Below are positions 11,735-23,846 of a stretch of DNA of 64,000 nt, one piece after another. The DNA lies in the NCBI GenBank assembly GCA_963693365.1, contig CAVNZM010000013.1, positions 7,192,001 through 7,256,000 of the forward strand. Direction: 5' to 3'. Below the pieces are notes generated by a model that had not been told where the DNA came from, did not search any database, and was given only the letters and a program-made list of their open reading frames with translations. The translations under genes and the position numbers were made by a program. Positions within the stretch are counted from its first letter, which is position 1; every line of letters starts with the position of its first letter. The stretch comes from Amoebidium appalachense. Lineage: Eukaryota; Ichthyosporea.

Positions 11735-12338
11735 CCCCCTCCCTCTCTCTTTCTCTAATGTCAAACCCCCCTTTAAGCAGTTTAGCCATACACCTTTCAC
11801 ATACTGAGCCCCGTCGAAACCCTTGCCTCCCCATATCTCACTTCCATTGATCTATTTCACACACACACACACACGCACACACCCACACACCCACACAGGG
11901 GGACATTGGAGGCAACGTGACGCAGTCTGGGCCCATCGGCAGTGTGCCGTCGATGAGTTCATTCATGGGTGAGGGTGAGATCATGCTCACACTCAACCCC
12001 AAGCTCAGCCTGCCCGGCCAGGACGCTGCTAGGGCACGCGCCCTCTTTGTCAAAACGAAGGTGTGTGGGGTGGAAATACACACAAACACACACACACAAA
12101 CACACACACATACACAGAGGGTACAGGGGGAGGGGGGATATGTTGGAGTGTGAAATGTAGATGTGTGCATCTTGGCCGTGTGCTTTTAAACCAGAGAGGA
12201 AAGATTGGGTCAGACACACGGTCGAGCGTGCATGCACACACATACACTTGCAGGTCACATTTTATTCTCACAGGCACAGGTCAAAGGACACAGATGTTGG
12301 CTTGTGTGTATTTGTGCCTGTGTGTGTGCCTGTGTGTG

Positions 12339-12411
<73 letters not shown>

Positions 12412-12935
12412 GTGTGTGTGTGTTGTTTGGGGAGGGAGGCTTTTGGTTGCGTAGTAGGGGTGTGTGCGTTTGCATGTGTATGGGATGGGGAAGAGGGAAG
12501 GAGAGGAGTAACCTTATGAGCATGTGGTAGGGGCACGTGTGCATGTGTCCACGTGCTTGTTACAACAAACACGGGCCTGCTTCCTACCTTAGGGTGCACA
12601 CTGACTGCGTGTGCAGGGTCAAGTGATGCAGGTGTGTTGGGCATGCTTGTCCACGTGTGTTTCTGCATGTGGCTGTCTCTACATGCTTGTGCATGTAGGT
12701 TCCTGTGTGTGCCTGTGTGTGGCTATGCCTTTCACGCACTGACACTGTGCATGCAGGGGCTAGTAGTGCAGGTGATTCAGTGCCAGCCCGGCAAGGACCT
12801 GCTGGCCATCCTGGCTAATCAGGCCACCCCAGAGCAGGAGGCCGCCCACCAGAAACACGTAGAGGTACACATATTTTCGCTGTTTATTATGTACTTGTTT
12901 GTGTATTGACTGTTTATTAATTGATTTGTTTGGGT

Positions 12936-12970
<35 letters not shown>

Positions 12971-13024
12971 GGGGGGGGGGGAGGGGAGGGGGGGGGGGGG
13001 ACGAGTGGGAATCGGGGATTGGAG

Positions 13025-13074
<50 letters not shown>

Positions 13075-13998
13075 ACATGCTGACTGTGCATGTGCAGGTG
13101 CTCAAGCAGCTGAGGGAGAAGCTGCAGAATGCCGGGCAGGAGTCCAGCAAGACCACCGAGGGCATCGCACTCATGCTGGAGCAGTCCATGTACGTGCACA
13201 TGCACATGCACCCACGCACATGCACATAACCGAGCACACTGACACTGACACGTGCGCGTGCGCACACGAGCACAGCCACACGTATAGTCATACATGCCAC
13301 ACGCACATACAGGCATGCATACTGACCTCTATTCTCCTGTTTGCATGCGCGGCCATGAAGTATGTGTGAATGGTGGGCTTAGTGCCCCGTGTTACATGCA
13401 TCTCAGAGGACGGAAAGGGAGGGGGGGGATGGGGGGAGAGAGAGAGGGGGTGGGGGTGGGGGGGGGGAGGGGGGAGGACGTGTGCGTGTTCATCATGTGT
13501 GTGTGTGTGTATGTGTGTGTGTGCATGTGCATGTGCATGTGTTCATCTGTAGCTCATGCATGTGCACGGTGCAGGGGCACGCTTGAGGACATCAAGAAGA
13601 TCATTGCAGCCGACTGCGACATTCTGGAAAAGGCCGGCCTGGTCACTAAGGCATCGGCATACCAGGAGCTACTCAATGCCATTGCAAAGGTCCGTGTCTG
13701 TGTGTCCGCGTCGCCCAAAGGGGGGGGGAGGGGGGGGGGGGGGGGAGATGTTCTTGTTCATATTTGTGCTTTGCTTTTCTTCTGATTGTGTTTGTGTTTG
13801 AGTACCTGTGAGTGTGTCTTTCTTGGTTTTTCCTCTTTCTTTCCTTTTTTGGGGGGCATCCAGAAGCAAAACACGAACACTCGGAAATGCAACAGATCCA
13901 CGCTCGCCATACCTCATTTCACGAAACATGAAGAACCGCAACAAAGCACACAGCACAAACAAACACCCATTAACAAACCACAAGCACACTACAAGATT

Positions 13999-14031
<33 letters not shown>

Positions 14032-15191
14032 ACACACTTCCACACACACTCACACTATTGCCCCTACAGGACATTCAGAACCAGGCGGTGCAGCGCAAGC
14101 AGAGAAAGAAGGAGATCGAAAAGCTGCAGGCCACCCTAGCCAGCCTCAGAGAGAAGCACGGCTACTACGACGAGCAGATCAGCTACTACCAGAGCTACCT
14201 CAAGATATGCATGGAGAAGATGAACGCCGGGCAGAAGCCGTACGTGTTCGTTGTTCGTTTGTTTGACATGAGCATTATCGCCGTGTTTTTCCTTCTTTTT
14301 CTTTGCTTTTTTTGTTGCGTGTTCCTGTTTTAACACGTGTCTGCTTCTTCTTTTTCCGTTTACCAGTACAACCATGTGTGCTGGCTTCTCCTGTTTGCTT
14401 TTTTCTTTACGTTTTACCATCCCACATGTATGTTCCTCTCCTTTCTGTCATGCCACTAGTAGGTGTTCTTTCGTCTTTAGCTTTGTTTTTATACCATTCC
14501 CACGTATTGTTCTGAGGTTTAGTTTTTAACACAGATACGTGAGTTATATCCTGTCTTCGTCTCAACCGGTTTGAAGGTCAACGTCGTGCATTTCGCAGTG
14601 TGGCATCAGCATGATGTAACCTCTACTATATAGACTTACGATCATTTATTGTCTTTGCCCATACGTGGCGCAATCTTCATTTCCCATAAATTGGGCACAT
14701 GCCACACACACACACACACTCACTCACACACACACACACACACACACACAGGCACACAGGCACGCACGCACGCACGCACGCACGCATGCATGCATGCGCG
14801 CGCGCGCGCGCCAAAACGAAAATGGATGGATGGATGCATGTTTAGGGGTTAAATGCCAACACACATTTACCTTTGCAGGAAGAAGCCGCTCAAGTCGATG
14901 TTGAGCATGAAGTCACAGAAGCCAGCCAATGCCCAGTTTGGCTCCCACAAGGTGTCGGCCAAAAAGCTCTACAAGGAGGGCGTGCTGATTGGCATCGAGG
15001 GCGTCAACACGGCTATGTATGCACAAACACACACATAAATTCGTACACAAAGACAATACAAAACACATGCACACACGTGTGCCCACGGACGCATAGACAC
15101 GCATGCTTGCGCGTACACCATCGTGCAAACACACAGGCGAATATGTACACACATACACACACACACACTCACTCACTCACTCACTCAAACA

Positions 15192-15230
<39 letters not shown>

Positions 15231-15822
15231 GGACGCACGCACGCACGCACGCACACATGCACGCACACACAAACAGCACCACCACCACCGACAACCAGCC
15301 CCTATTGTGTGTAGGTCCTTCTTTGTTTTGACGTGCTCGTATTTAAGGTGCACATTTGTTGATCATGACGTGCATATTCATGCCCCACTTTGCCCCTTTC
15401 CTTGGTCCTGTGTTTGTGCTCTTAGACCCACGTCCGCACATGCACTCACTCAACTCACTCACTCACCTACCTAACTCACTCACTCATTGCGTGCACGCAC
15501 ACACGCATGCACACGCACGAGCACTGTTTTTCATCCCTCGTTCTATCTCTCCCTTCTACCAGCCGAACCAAAGCTCACCTCCATTTCCTACCCCCACAGG
15601 TTCGGTACTATCACGTTTGTGATTTCGTCGACAGAGGTTGGTGTGTTCCAAATCCAAGGCTATGTGGGTGGCAGGAAGGAAGATGAGATGGAATTGCAAC
15701 TGAGCGATTTGCTGCAACTGCAATACGATGGCGTTAAGGTGCACACCATCAAGCCCATTAAAATCAACGTGAACCTCATGATCCACTTCCTTAATAAAAA
15801 GTTCTATTCCTCCGGCCCTTAA
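8058..15822 (+). CDS. IQGAP-like RasGAP-domain protein, 14 exons, 5' end missing
   Basis: Fourteen exons join in consistent phase into 640 codons plus stop: 8058-8220, 8585-8738, 9250-9399, 9939-10033, 10373-10503, 10661-10819, 11296-11358, 11899-12060, 12757-12864, 13098-13189, 13575-13689, 14070-14239, 14879-15016, 15600-15822. All introns are GT-AG. The product follows IQGAP family order: RasGAP-related domain (residues 1 to about 230), linker, coiled coil, RasGAP_C domain (about 460-640). IQGAPs bind active Rac/Cdc42 and link it to the actin cortex; most are not active GAPs. The first residues correspond to a point inside the GAP-related domain, so at least one upstream exon is missing. 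Calponin-homology and IQ regions are not seen; Dictyostelium-type short IQGAPs lack them too, so their absence is not informative. The catalytic-arginine region is upstream and cannot be judged. Confidence 0.9.
8995..9190 (+). repeat. (CA)n microsatellite in IQGAP intron 2
   Basis: CA blocks at 9008-9058 and 9098-9182 lie in the 3' half of the intron, about 60 bases before the acceptor at 9248-9249. Confidence 0.9.
10100..10203 (+). repeat. (TTTTTG)n hexanucleotide repeat and poly(G) in IQGAP intron 4
   Basis: About eight copies of TTTTTG (10100-10148) are followed by an uninterrupted G run of about 36 bases (10168-10203). The intron ends in a (CA)n tract that runs straight into its acceptor AG (10327-10372). 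Confidence 0.88.
11266..11295 (+). repeat. (CA)n fused to the acceptor of IQGAP intron 6
   Basis: After about 36 C (11238-11265), CA dinucleotides run directly into the splice acceptor AG at 11294-11295. The final dinucleotide of the repeat supplies the splice site. Confidence 0.85.
11608..11731 (+). repeat. Poly(G) and (GT)n in IQGAP intron 7
   Basis: About 31 G near 11608-11638 and GT dinucleotides at 11671-11731. A (CA)n block at 11863-11897 closes the same intron at its acceptor. Confidence 0.88.
12303..12423 (+). repeat. (GTGC)n tetranucleotide repeat in IQGAP intron 8
   Basis: About 19 nearly perfect GTGC units (12338-12411) are flanked by GT dinucleotides. A (CA)n block occurs near the intron start (12076-12115). 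Confidence 0.9.
13026..13072 (+). repeat. (GT)n microsatellite in IQGAP intron 9
   Basis: About 23 GT units close to the acceptor of exon 10, after an earlier GT block at 12939-12967 and a G run. Confidence 0.88.
14000..14030 (+). repeat. Poly(A)31 in IQGAP intron 11
   Basis: An uninterrupted run of about 31 A lies some 40 bases before the acceptor of exon 12. I see no retroelement body or target duplication beside it, so it is listed as a homopolymer. Confidence 0.85.
14712..14810 (+). repeat. (CA)n, (CACG)n and (CG)n compound repeat in IQGAP intron 12
   Basis: CA dinucleotides grade into ACGC tetranucleotides, then GCAT units and a short (GC)n block. A similar (CA)n/(CACG)n block lies in the next intron at about 15150-15265. 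Confidence 0.85.
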
Positions 15823-17332
15823 AAGAAAATCGAGTCGTTGAGAGGGTGGTGGTGGGGGCGTGTTGTGAGGTTGGGGTTGGCGTTTGTGGGTTTAAAGGAG
15901 CGCCATATAGGGACTTACCCAAAGGGGGGGGGGGGGGGGGGGATGTGCTGAGTGCTTTAAGCACCGCACGAGTATGAGAATCTCTTTATTATGCAATTTA
16001 TGCATATCCGTTGGATATTTTATCTCATCAGTAATCCTTGTGTTCAAATTATTTGAACTTTGATGCCTGTTTTATTAGTAAGCAGATTTTGAAATACAGG
16101 TTTTGTTTGTTAGCGTTAGTAACGATGTCTGTGCTTGCGCTTGTTTTGGAGTCATGGGGTTTTAATAGTGGCTATGTAGGGAGGTAGGTGTCGGGTGTGT
16201 TAGACCATCATTTTCTGAGGCAGCGTGTTAGTTTTATCTCTGAATACTCCAGGCTGCAAGCACCCTTTTGCCTGTGTGTGCAGCTTTGGTACGTAGCCAC
16301 ACTGTAAATACCACATACATGCAGTCTGAAAGGGCAAATAAAATACTCGTGCCATTTGCAGGTGTTCAAACCAGGCCCTCCTTTCGATCCCCACCTTTCC
16401 CTCCTCCCCCCCCTCCGATGTATGTGTGAGTGTGCGCGCGTGCGCGCGCGAGCGTGTGGATGCAGATGCTCGTGTGTGTGTGGATTTGCCGGTCAGCCGA
16501 ACAACCACCCACGTGTCCCCCCCCCCCCTCTCTTACAGTAATTACACTTCCTCCTGCGTATCCATTCAGCAGCTTTCCGATAGGCATGTATTTGATTTCA
16601 GATTGCAACACCATGCAGGAGTTTAGGTTGAAGGGTCGGATTCCGGGTGTTCAGTGGTGGTTGCGGTGTGCGCAATGTCGTGTGTGTGTGGGTGGGTGGG
16701 TGGGTGGGTGGGTGGGTGGGTGGGTGGGTGGGTGGGTGAGACTGGCCCCCGCATACCTGAGACTGGTCTCTCTGTATACCTCGAGTAAACAGTGTAAACC
16801 CCGTGGGTGGGTGTGTTTGTGTTAGTGTACATGTGTGTGTGTCTATATAACTACACGGAGGGGGGGGGGGGGGTTTAGGCTGGCGCGGGGGGGGGGGGGG
16901 GGGGGGGGGGGGGGCTGCAGCTGGGGCATGGGGTCGGCTGGGAAAAGAAATGGGGGGGAAGGGGAGGGAGGGCAGTCAAGAGAGCTCATATGGGGTGCTC
17001 GTAAAAATTCACTATCAGACGCGTAGGCCATTATCCATGATGATCATGATGGTGCGGATATCGATTCGAAACAGGGTCATAGGGCAGATGATCATATGAG
17101 CGAATCCCGAAGATTCCATGCATAGGCGAAAGATACTATAGGTGAAGGCTAATTGGTGCAGCTAGACACAACCACTCGAGTCCCGGATCGACGTCGTGAA
17201 GAAATACCCGTACCACGGGCACAGTCCCGGAACAAATGCTCTCGAGCATGGGGCATTAAGCCACGTGCGGCGGCGGCATTAGCAATGGCCGGCCTGGACA
17301 GGTGGGTGGGCCGAGCGGGCTTCCCGGGGGAA

Positions 17333-17364
<32 letters not shown>

Positions 17365-18257
17365 TGAACAAACACTATATACAGTGACTTTTCCCTCATA
17401 TATCGATCGTTTATATCATGTGACGTCGACGTATACTGTATTGACTGGCATCATGGTAACTTGTTGCCCCCTAGAAGCTGCCAAGAAAGCTAAAACATTT
17501 ATCTCGGAGGGGTATTCCTATCATGGCGGCCTCAGTTAAAACCATATCAATTATCAGTGAAATTGCAGGTTGCAAAGAAAACACAATAATATGGTTTACC
17601 TGCTAAACTGCTTTGTGGAATATGCAGCACATGAACATGCACCTTAACAGCCACTTAATGCAATAAACACACAAATTTAAATGCCTTACCATCGATATCC
17701 ATGGTAGTACCTTTCTCGGAAGTGATTGGTCTAAAACAAAGACTTGGCCCCATTCGCATCGATATCCGTACGTGCTCATGTGACACACACATTTGCAGCT
17801 TATGCTTCGAAGGTATAAAAACCAGTTCTTTTGAAGGTAAGTATTACACTATATTTACATATCAGTATCATAAAAAACCTTATAAGAGCACTGTGAACAA
17901 TGTCAATAGCATGCAGATCTTATTAGTAAACTCTACCCAATCATATTTCTCACATAAACTTGACACAAAACAATACAGTGGCCCATTGCGCATTTATACA
18001 TCATTTTAATATTACAATTGCATACCAATACACTGCGGCCCTTCCTGCACGCTAGAACAGGGGGGCTACTAGAATGCTCCATTTATCTATATAAAACTCA
18101 TCATACATCCACATCACCATATATGGTAATTTACTAAAGAAAGTGTTGGGTTTGTGTACAAATACACCGCGCGTATCATGATCAGTTATACCTTTAAGAG
18201 CTGAATCCAAGGGTTATTAACATACACGAGGGGCATGACACACATGCATGGATACTG
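15823..18257. other. Intergenic region downstream of the IQGAP-like gene
   Basis: No gene is supported. It contains G runs (15921-15943, 16860-16914, 17333-17363), a (GGGT)n block (16687-16738) and AT-richer sequence from 17540 to 18250 without a convincing frame. AATAAA-type sequences at about 16335-16340 are possible poly(A) signals for the IQGAP-like gene. Confidence 0.5.
16687..16738 (+). repeat. (GGGT)n tetranucleotide repeat
   Basis: About 12 perfect GGGT units. This composition favours G-quadruplexes. It is not a known telomere repeat and is internal, so a telomeric role is not proposed. Confidence 0.88.
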
Positions 18258-19169
18258 CTAGACTCTCCTTCTCTTTCTGGATTTCTCACTCTGCACGGTG
18301 AACACCCTGATCTTGCCACCATAACGTCCTATAGTCGCTATGGCCCCTCCCGGCGCCACCTTCACTAAATCAAGACACCTCCACCACAACCCATCACCCA
18401 GCCTTAACTCCATTGACTCTTTCACTTCTACCGTGTTAGGTGCAGAGAACGTTATCGGATACAACCGTAGGCCCAGGTCCGTTGTGGTTGCAAATATATC
18501 CTCACCACACATGCCTGAAAAGGTGCCCTCATATGCCAATCTAGTTGGGGGCACAAGCACTGCGCCATGTTCATCCCACGACTCAAAGATCACTGCGCTG
18601 CTATCGTCAGTGAGCGTACACAGTTTCATACCAATAAAACAGCTCGTAACTCTCTGGTCTCTGACTTTGACCCTATAAATCTCTCTGCCAGTAGCCAGGT
18701 CGCACACAACAGACCCGTCTCCGATGGACAACATGAACACATCACGGCCGTGAGCCGGAAGCGGAAATCCGTACACCAACTCACCGGTCACCTGCTCCCA
18801 CAGCATCACACCTGCTTCGATGTTCCAAGCAGACAAATAATGATCTGGCGCACTTGCAACGAGGGTGTCCCCGTTAGCAACGAAACATTTAAAGTAGGAT
18901 GAACGCTGAAATTCATATTGAAAAATGATAGAACCATCCTGGGAGCTGTAAACAATTGCCGTTTTTCCTCCGTCATGCTTCATGTATACGCCTAGAATCA
19001 CTTGGGCTGTATCGGCATACCCGTGCATGACCATGGGAGGCATCATCATACCGTGCTCTGGGTCTCTCCCAGGCCACGTGTAAATTTTCTGCCCCGCCGA
19101 ATATTCTTCATCATCATTTTTCGCGACGATAGTGGTCACGCAAACGCAAACAAACGGGGGGTGCGGCAT
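18258..19169 (-). CDS. Intronless WD40/PQQ-like beta-propeller protein
   Basis: A single minus-strand frame of 303 codons with normal composition. From about residue 45 it reads as successive four-stranded blades. Segments such as TAIVYSSQDGSIIFQYEF, HYLSAWNIEAGVMLWEQV and VVCDLATGREIYRVKV have the 'x-D-x-x-T/A-G-x-x-h-W/Y' turn typical of WD40 or PQQ/quinoprotein-like propellers, but classical GH...WD repeats are poorly kept. The C-terminus SEKSRKRRRV looks like a basic nuclear localisation signal. The first 14 residues (FVCVCV) are unusual, and a start at a later Met or an upstream exon cannot be excluded. The gene is divergent from the transposase-like gene, with about 220-310 bases between the two starts. 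Confidence 0.75.
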   Translation of the reverse strand: MPHPPFVCVCVTTIVAKNDDEEYSAGQKIYTWPGRDPEHGMMMPPMVMHGYADTAQVILGVYMKHDGGKTAIVYSSQDGSIIFQYEFQRSSYFKCFVANGDTLVASAPDHYLSAWNIEAGVMLWEQVTGELVYGFPLPAHGRDVFMLSIGDGSVVCDLATGREIYRVKVRDQRVTSCFIGMKLCTLTDDSSAVIFESWDEHGAVLVPPTRLAYEGTFSGMCGEDIFATTTDLGLRLYPITFSAPNTVEVKESMELRLGDGLWWRCLDLVKVAPGGAIATIGRYGGKIRVFTVQSEKSRKRRRV

Positions 19170-19394
19170 GCCAGGAGCTACTACTAGAGAGAAGGGGGGG
19201 GTATGATTGGAGGGGGGGGTGTTCAGCTAACCTTATATGGATAAAGCAAAGTTACAAGGATTCAAGCCATTGGTTGGGCAAGACCCCTTTTGCCGAATAT
19301 GGATAACAGATCATACACTGCTGTAGGCGGCGGTCAGGAATTGGCGCGCTCTTTACTGGTCACAACCACCAGTCCGGGAAGGCCATGAGCAGCA
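19170..19394. promoter_or_regulatory. Shared divergent promoter region
   Basis: This short segment separates the two divergent genes and must hold at least one promoter. An AT-rich TTATATGGATAAAG at about 19231-19244 is the only TATA-like element. G runs lie at 19195-19217. No terminal inverted repeat was recognised. Confidence 0.35.
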
Positions 19395-20867
19395 TTGCCG
19401 AGCACACTGGAATACGGGAATGTTTGCGGTAACGTAGTCGCACTAGGGGGGCAGGGGGCCAGGCCCCAAGTGTTTAAAATGAAGCCAGGCTGCCCTAAGG
19501 GCACAACACAGCGCCCTGGGCATAAAACAGGCGGAGCTAGGGAGGGAGCTGGGCGCAAAAAAAAAGATGCTGCATTTGTTCAGCCTTTAGCGAACTTTGC
19601 AGGTTTTGGGACGGCAAACAAAGCTGTTTTGCAGGAACTAAACGTAAACGTACAACCCGAACAGCCCCCTCTATCTAAGGCCGCCGACATAAGGGCCCGT
19701 GTAGTTGAGGCAGGTAGCGTCCATTCGTTACCAAGAGAAATGGATCGGGCCCCTGCTCCACACCCACCAGACATACAGGTGCAACCCGACGAGGAACCTT
19801 TGCTAAATGCAGCAGCAGATGCGTACCGGGTAGACGAGGATGAAGGGGAGGAAGAGGGAGAAGATAATACGGACGGGGATGACGGTGGAGAGGAGTTTTC
19901 TGACGCGGCGGGCGAAACAATCAAGTCGCACCTGCACACAGTGAAAGAGAGTCTCAAAGATGAGAAGACGCCTGTGGGGTGGCATCTTCCACCTCCCATT
20001 ATAGGCTTTAAATTTGGGGGCGATCCAGCGCCTTTCTACAAACCCAGATGTTTTGCCTGGCTTCCGGAAAGGTTGTCTCCCGGTTTCATGGTGCCGTGCC
20101 CCTTCGATGATCACTACGTGGACCCCCACAACCACCCCAACCCACACCGTACTTCTCGCAATGGGTTCATGAGCAACCCCGTAGGACGGCGTGTTATCGA
20201 CTTTGACAGCTGCTACTACATTATCACGGCCCGGTACTTTTGTGACACATGCAAAAAAAACTTTGCCGGCACAAACCCCCAGACAATTAAACGCCTTCCA
20301 CTCTTCATGCGTGATCAGTTTCCGGCCTACCTTAGCCACCGCAGTGGGCTCGACCTAAAGGTGGTAACATTGTTGCGTGCACTGGCAGACAAAGGTGTGG
20401 GCCCAAACGCCTTTGCCACCCTCCTCTCGGAGCTCCACAAGCAGCGATACGACGAGCAGCGGCTCCTGTATTACTCGAGGGCGCTGCATTGGACCAAGTA
20501 TGAACTCAAAAAGCGTAACGATTTCCGCCCCCACGACCAGCGCCTGACAGAACTTCCCCCAGAGGAGCAGGCGGCTAAGTTCTCGGCGTTTGGTGACAAA
20601 AAATGGTTACGCTGGACATGTGCCTTCAGGCAAGTGTGCACTGCATTTTGGGTGTGTAAATGGTCCCCATTGTTTTGTATGCACGTGCTTGGGCATTTTT
20701 TGGGTTGGCTTGGTAGGGTTTTGTTTTATTATTTTTTATTTTTTTTTAGGGGGGGGGGGACTTGGAAATGGGTTTTGGAAGTGTGGTCAATAAGTTTCTA
20801 TTATGGTGGTGGTGGATGTGTGGTGGTGGATGTGCGCCTGTGAGTGTGCGTGTACTTGTGGGTCCGT

Positions 20868-20918
<51 letters not shown>

Positions 20919-20998
20919 GGGGGGGGGAGGGGGACATGGTGATGGATTAGGTGGTGGTGGTGGCAATCAGTCATGGTGGTGGTGGTGGTGGTGGTGGT

Positions 20999-21031
<33 letters not shown>

Positions 21032-21180
21032 GGGCAGAGGGATCATCAGAGGGGTGAAAGCATAACGGTCCATGTACCAGTGAGTGTGCTTGGGAAATCG
21101 TGGAGAACTGTTATGCCTGAAATTAGATGGTGGGTGTGCGCATGTGTGTCTGTGTGTGTTGGGGGAAAGGAGGTGGAGAG

Positions 21181-21215
<35 letters not shown>

Positions 21216-22137
21216 GGGCACATGGTGGTAGACTGGATCTTGGTGGCGGTACTTAATGGTTATTATAGTAGTGGCAGGAGGGTGTGGGGGGAAGGGCAAA
21301 CGGACGTGCAGGGGACAAACTGCAGATGGGGCACAAAGGGGAAAGAAGGTGAAAGTTGGTGCAATGACTTGGAGGGTTTGCGCGCGCCGGGAGGCGGGGG
21401 GAGGGGGGGGGGGGGGGAGGGGGGGGGGGGGGCAAACGGCCGGAGATGGGTGTGTAGCGTTTTTGAGATGGGAAAAGCCATACAGACTTACGAAAATACA
21501 GAGAGGTGAGATGAACACGAGGGACTAGAGGGAATGGGGGGGGATGGTCCTGATGGGAGGGTGGTGGAGTTCTAACAGTACTTGGGGTTCAGGCAAATAC
21601 CTGAGTGCCGTGTATACTGAGTTCAGCGACCGCACGGCAAAGTACCAGAGCCTGGACACGCAGCTCAAGCCCGTAAACAACGTGCTCAAGGCCGACCACA
21701 CCTTCCAAATTGGGAAGCTCACCGGCATCAATGGGGAGCCTCTGTACCGAGGCCTATGGACTTGTGTAAACGAGCTTGGCGGTGTGTGGTCCCTCCTCTT
21801 CTCCCCCCTCCCCCCACTCTCCCCCAGGCCCCCTCTCCCCCCTCCCCCCCCCCCACACACGCCCACCCCCCCCCCCCCACACACACACACACACACACGC
21901 CCCCCCCCTCCCCCCCCCCCCCCCCCCCCCCCCCTCCCCCCTCTAGGGCCTTTAAATCTCTTAGGCTCCACATTTAATGAGGTGGCACACTGTGAGTAGA
22001 GGTTTGTAGTATGTGGGTTTTGGGGACAATTCTTGCCCTGTCGAGCAAAAACTAGGAAGCTCCAGATATGTGTGTATGTGTTTTTGCTGGGTAGAGATTG
22101 GGGTGGGCTGGGGTGGAGCTTTCTTTTGGCGGGGAAT

Positions 22138-22202
<65 letters not shown>

Positions 22203-23813
22203 AGCTTCTGCCAAGCAGAATGGGAGTAGGGGCCAGTGATTGCAAGGGATGCAGGGGGGGGGGGGGGGGGGGGGGGGGAGAGACACCACCGTCGGGGTTG
22301 AAGGTAGAGAGGGCAAGAGGCCCGGGGTGGGGTGGGGGGGGGGGGGGGGGGGACAGTAGGTGCCATATGGAGGGCTGTCCCATGGTTTGGGGGGAGGGGG
22401 AGTGGGGAAGGATCGTGGGCACATGGGTTTGGGGGGAAGGCAGAGAGGGGGAAAGGATTGTGATCACAAGGGTTTAGGGGGAGGAAGGGGGAAGGATTGT
22501 AGGTACATGGGTTTAGGGGGGAGGGGGGGGGGAAGATTTTGGGGGAAAGGGAGGCCTGGGGAAAGTATGTGGGCACATGGGTTTGGGGGGAAGGAGGGGG
22601 AAGGGTTTTGGGGGAGAGGGAGGGGAAAGTATGTGGGCACATGGGTTTGGGGGGAGGGAGGGGGAAAGGATTGTGTGGGCACTGAAGTCTCGTGAAGGGC
22701 CATGTGGTAAGGGAAGCTAGAACATGCATGGCTGCTCGGAGATGCCCTCTCACACAGTGCGGCACCCCAGAGATCCGGGCGCAGGTATTTACACGGGACT
22801 GCAGCCACCAGGAGATTGAGCCCGTGATCCAGCGCATCTCTGCCACCACGGCGGCGCTCAACAGCAAGGGCCCGGCCTTCTTCTACACAGATCGGTGCTG
22901 CCAAGACCGGGCGTTTGTTGAGCGCATGTTTCCAACCCTAGCCCGGCCAAAATGCCCCGTCCGTCTGAACGAGGCTGCGCTGGTAAGCGTGACGGACGGT
23001 CTGCCTGGGCTGGAGCTGCCGGCCAACTACCCTAAGCCGGTGTACACCGACTGCCAGGGGGCGGTGGTGGCTACAGCGGCCATTCGTGCCGACCTGGAGG
23101 GGCAGCAGCACCGCGTGGTGGGGCTGGACTGCGAGTGGGTCTATCGGGTGGGCCAGGCGCGGTCCAAGGTTTGCACGCTGCAGATTGCCACCGCACGGGC
23201 CGTGTACATCTTCCACTTGGCACGCATGGGCCCCAACCACAGCCCGCCCGCGCGGCTGGTGGACGAGCTGATTGCGCTGCTTAGGGACCCCAGCATCATC
23301 AAGGTGGGCAAGCAGATCGGCACGGACTCGGCCCACCTCAACAAGGACTACGGCACCCCTGTGGCCAGCTATCTGGAGCTGGGCCGGTTCTGCTATGCCC
23401 GTGCAGCTATCACCTCTGCGGCCCGGGGCTTGGCCGACATCACTGCCCAGGTCATAGGCAAGAAGCTGCCCAAGCCGGCACTTGTTCGATGCTCCAACTG
23501 GCACGAGCCGCTATCAGAGGTGCAGGCCACCTACGCTGCCCTTGATGCATATGCGTCCCTGCAGGTCTACTCGGCCGTGGTCGATAGGCCAAACCTGTCA
23601 GGTGTGTATCCCACCTGCTTTTTGCCCCAGTGCTTATGTGCTTATGCCAGATATAGAAAGATTTTGGGCCCCCCAGAGGAGAGGGGAGGGGGAGGGAGGG
23701 GGGGGGGGGGGGGGGGGGGGGTGGCTGACCACATGGGCCAGTGTTCCAGTTGTGTTATGCTGGGTGTCGGGTGGCTATCAAAGGAGGGGGTGATTGGTGG
23801 TGGTGGTGGTGGT

Positions 23814-23846
<33 letters not shown>

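Larger units (their letters stand above)
13098..15822 (+). other. Coiled coil and RasGAP_C domain of the IQGAP-like gene (exons 10-14)
   Basis: Exons 11-12 give YQELLNAIAKDIQNQ followed by a charged helix with Tyr-rich YYDEQISYYQSY. Exons 13-14 give KKLYKEGVLIGIEG, the DLLQLQYDGV segment, and the ending INVNLMIHFLNKKFY. These are hallmark positions of the IQGAP C-terminus, which in other IQGAPs contacts Rho GTPases, CLIP-170 or formins. The stop is at 15820-15822. Confidence 0.88.
21579..23601 (+). other. RNase H-like transposase core and DEDDy exonuclease exons
   Basis: The exon ending at 21781 carries LKADHTFQIGK, with a first catalytic-type Asp. Exon 22771-23601 begins EIRAQVFTRDC and carries FFYTDRCCQDR with a second Asp, as in DDE-type cores. 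I could not assign the third acid. From about 23100 the exonuclease reads GLDCEWVYRVG (motif I, Asp and Glu), IIKVGKQIGTDSAHL (motif II Asp) and ATYAALDAYAS (motif III, Y-x3-D). This is the full DEDDy set of WRN/RNase D-type 3'-5' exonucleases, and all four acids and the Tyr are present. Confidence 0.78.

Noticed and set aside
14000-14030. Poly(A) tail of a retrotransposed element
   Set aside because: No element body or flanking target-site duplication was seen; it lies just upstream of an IQGAP acceptor among other homopolymers.
16687-16738. Telomere-like GGGT array
   Set aside because: The unit does not match known telomere repeats, and the array is short, internal and flanked by unique sequence.
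17153-17539. 128-codon plus-strand frame (VQLDTTTRVPDRR…)
   Set aside because: No family resemblance, interrupted by a poly(G) block, and no splice or start context.
19580-19999. 139-codon minus-strand Ser/Pro-rich frame
   Set aside because: It is the antisense shadow of the first exon of the transposase-like gene, whose plus-strand product carries recognisable motifs.
22938-23504. 188-codon minus-strand frame
   Set aside because: Antisense shadow of the exonuclease exon. The plus strand has all DEDDy motifs.
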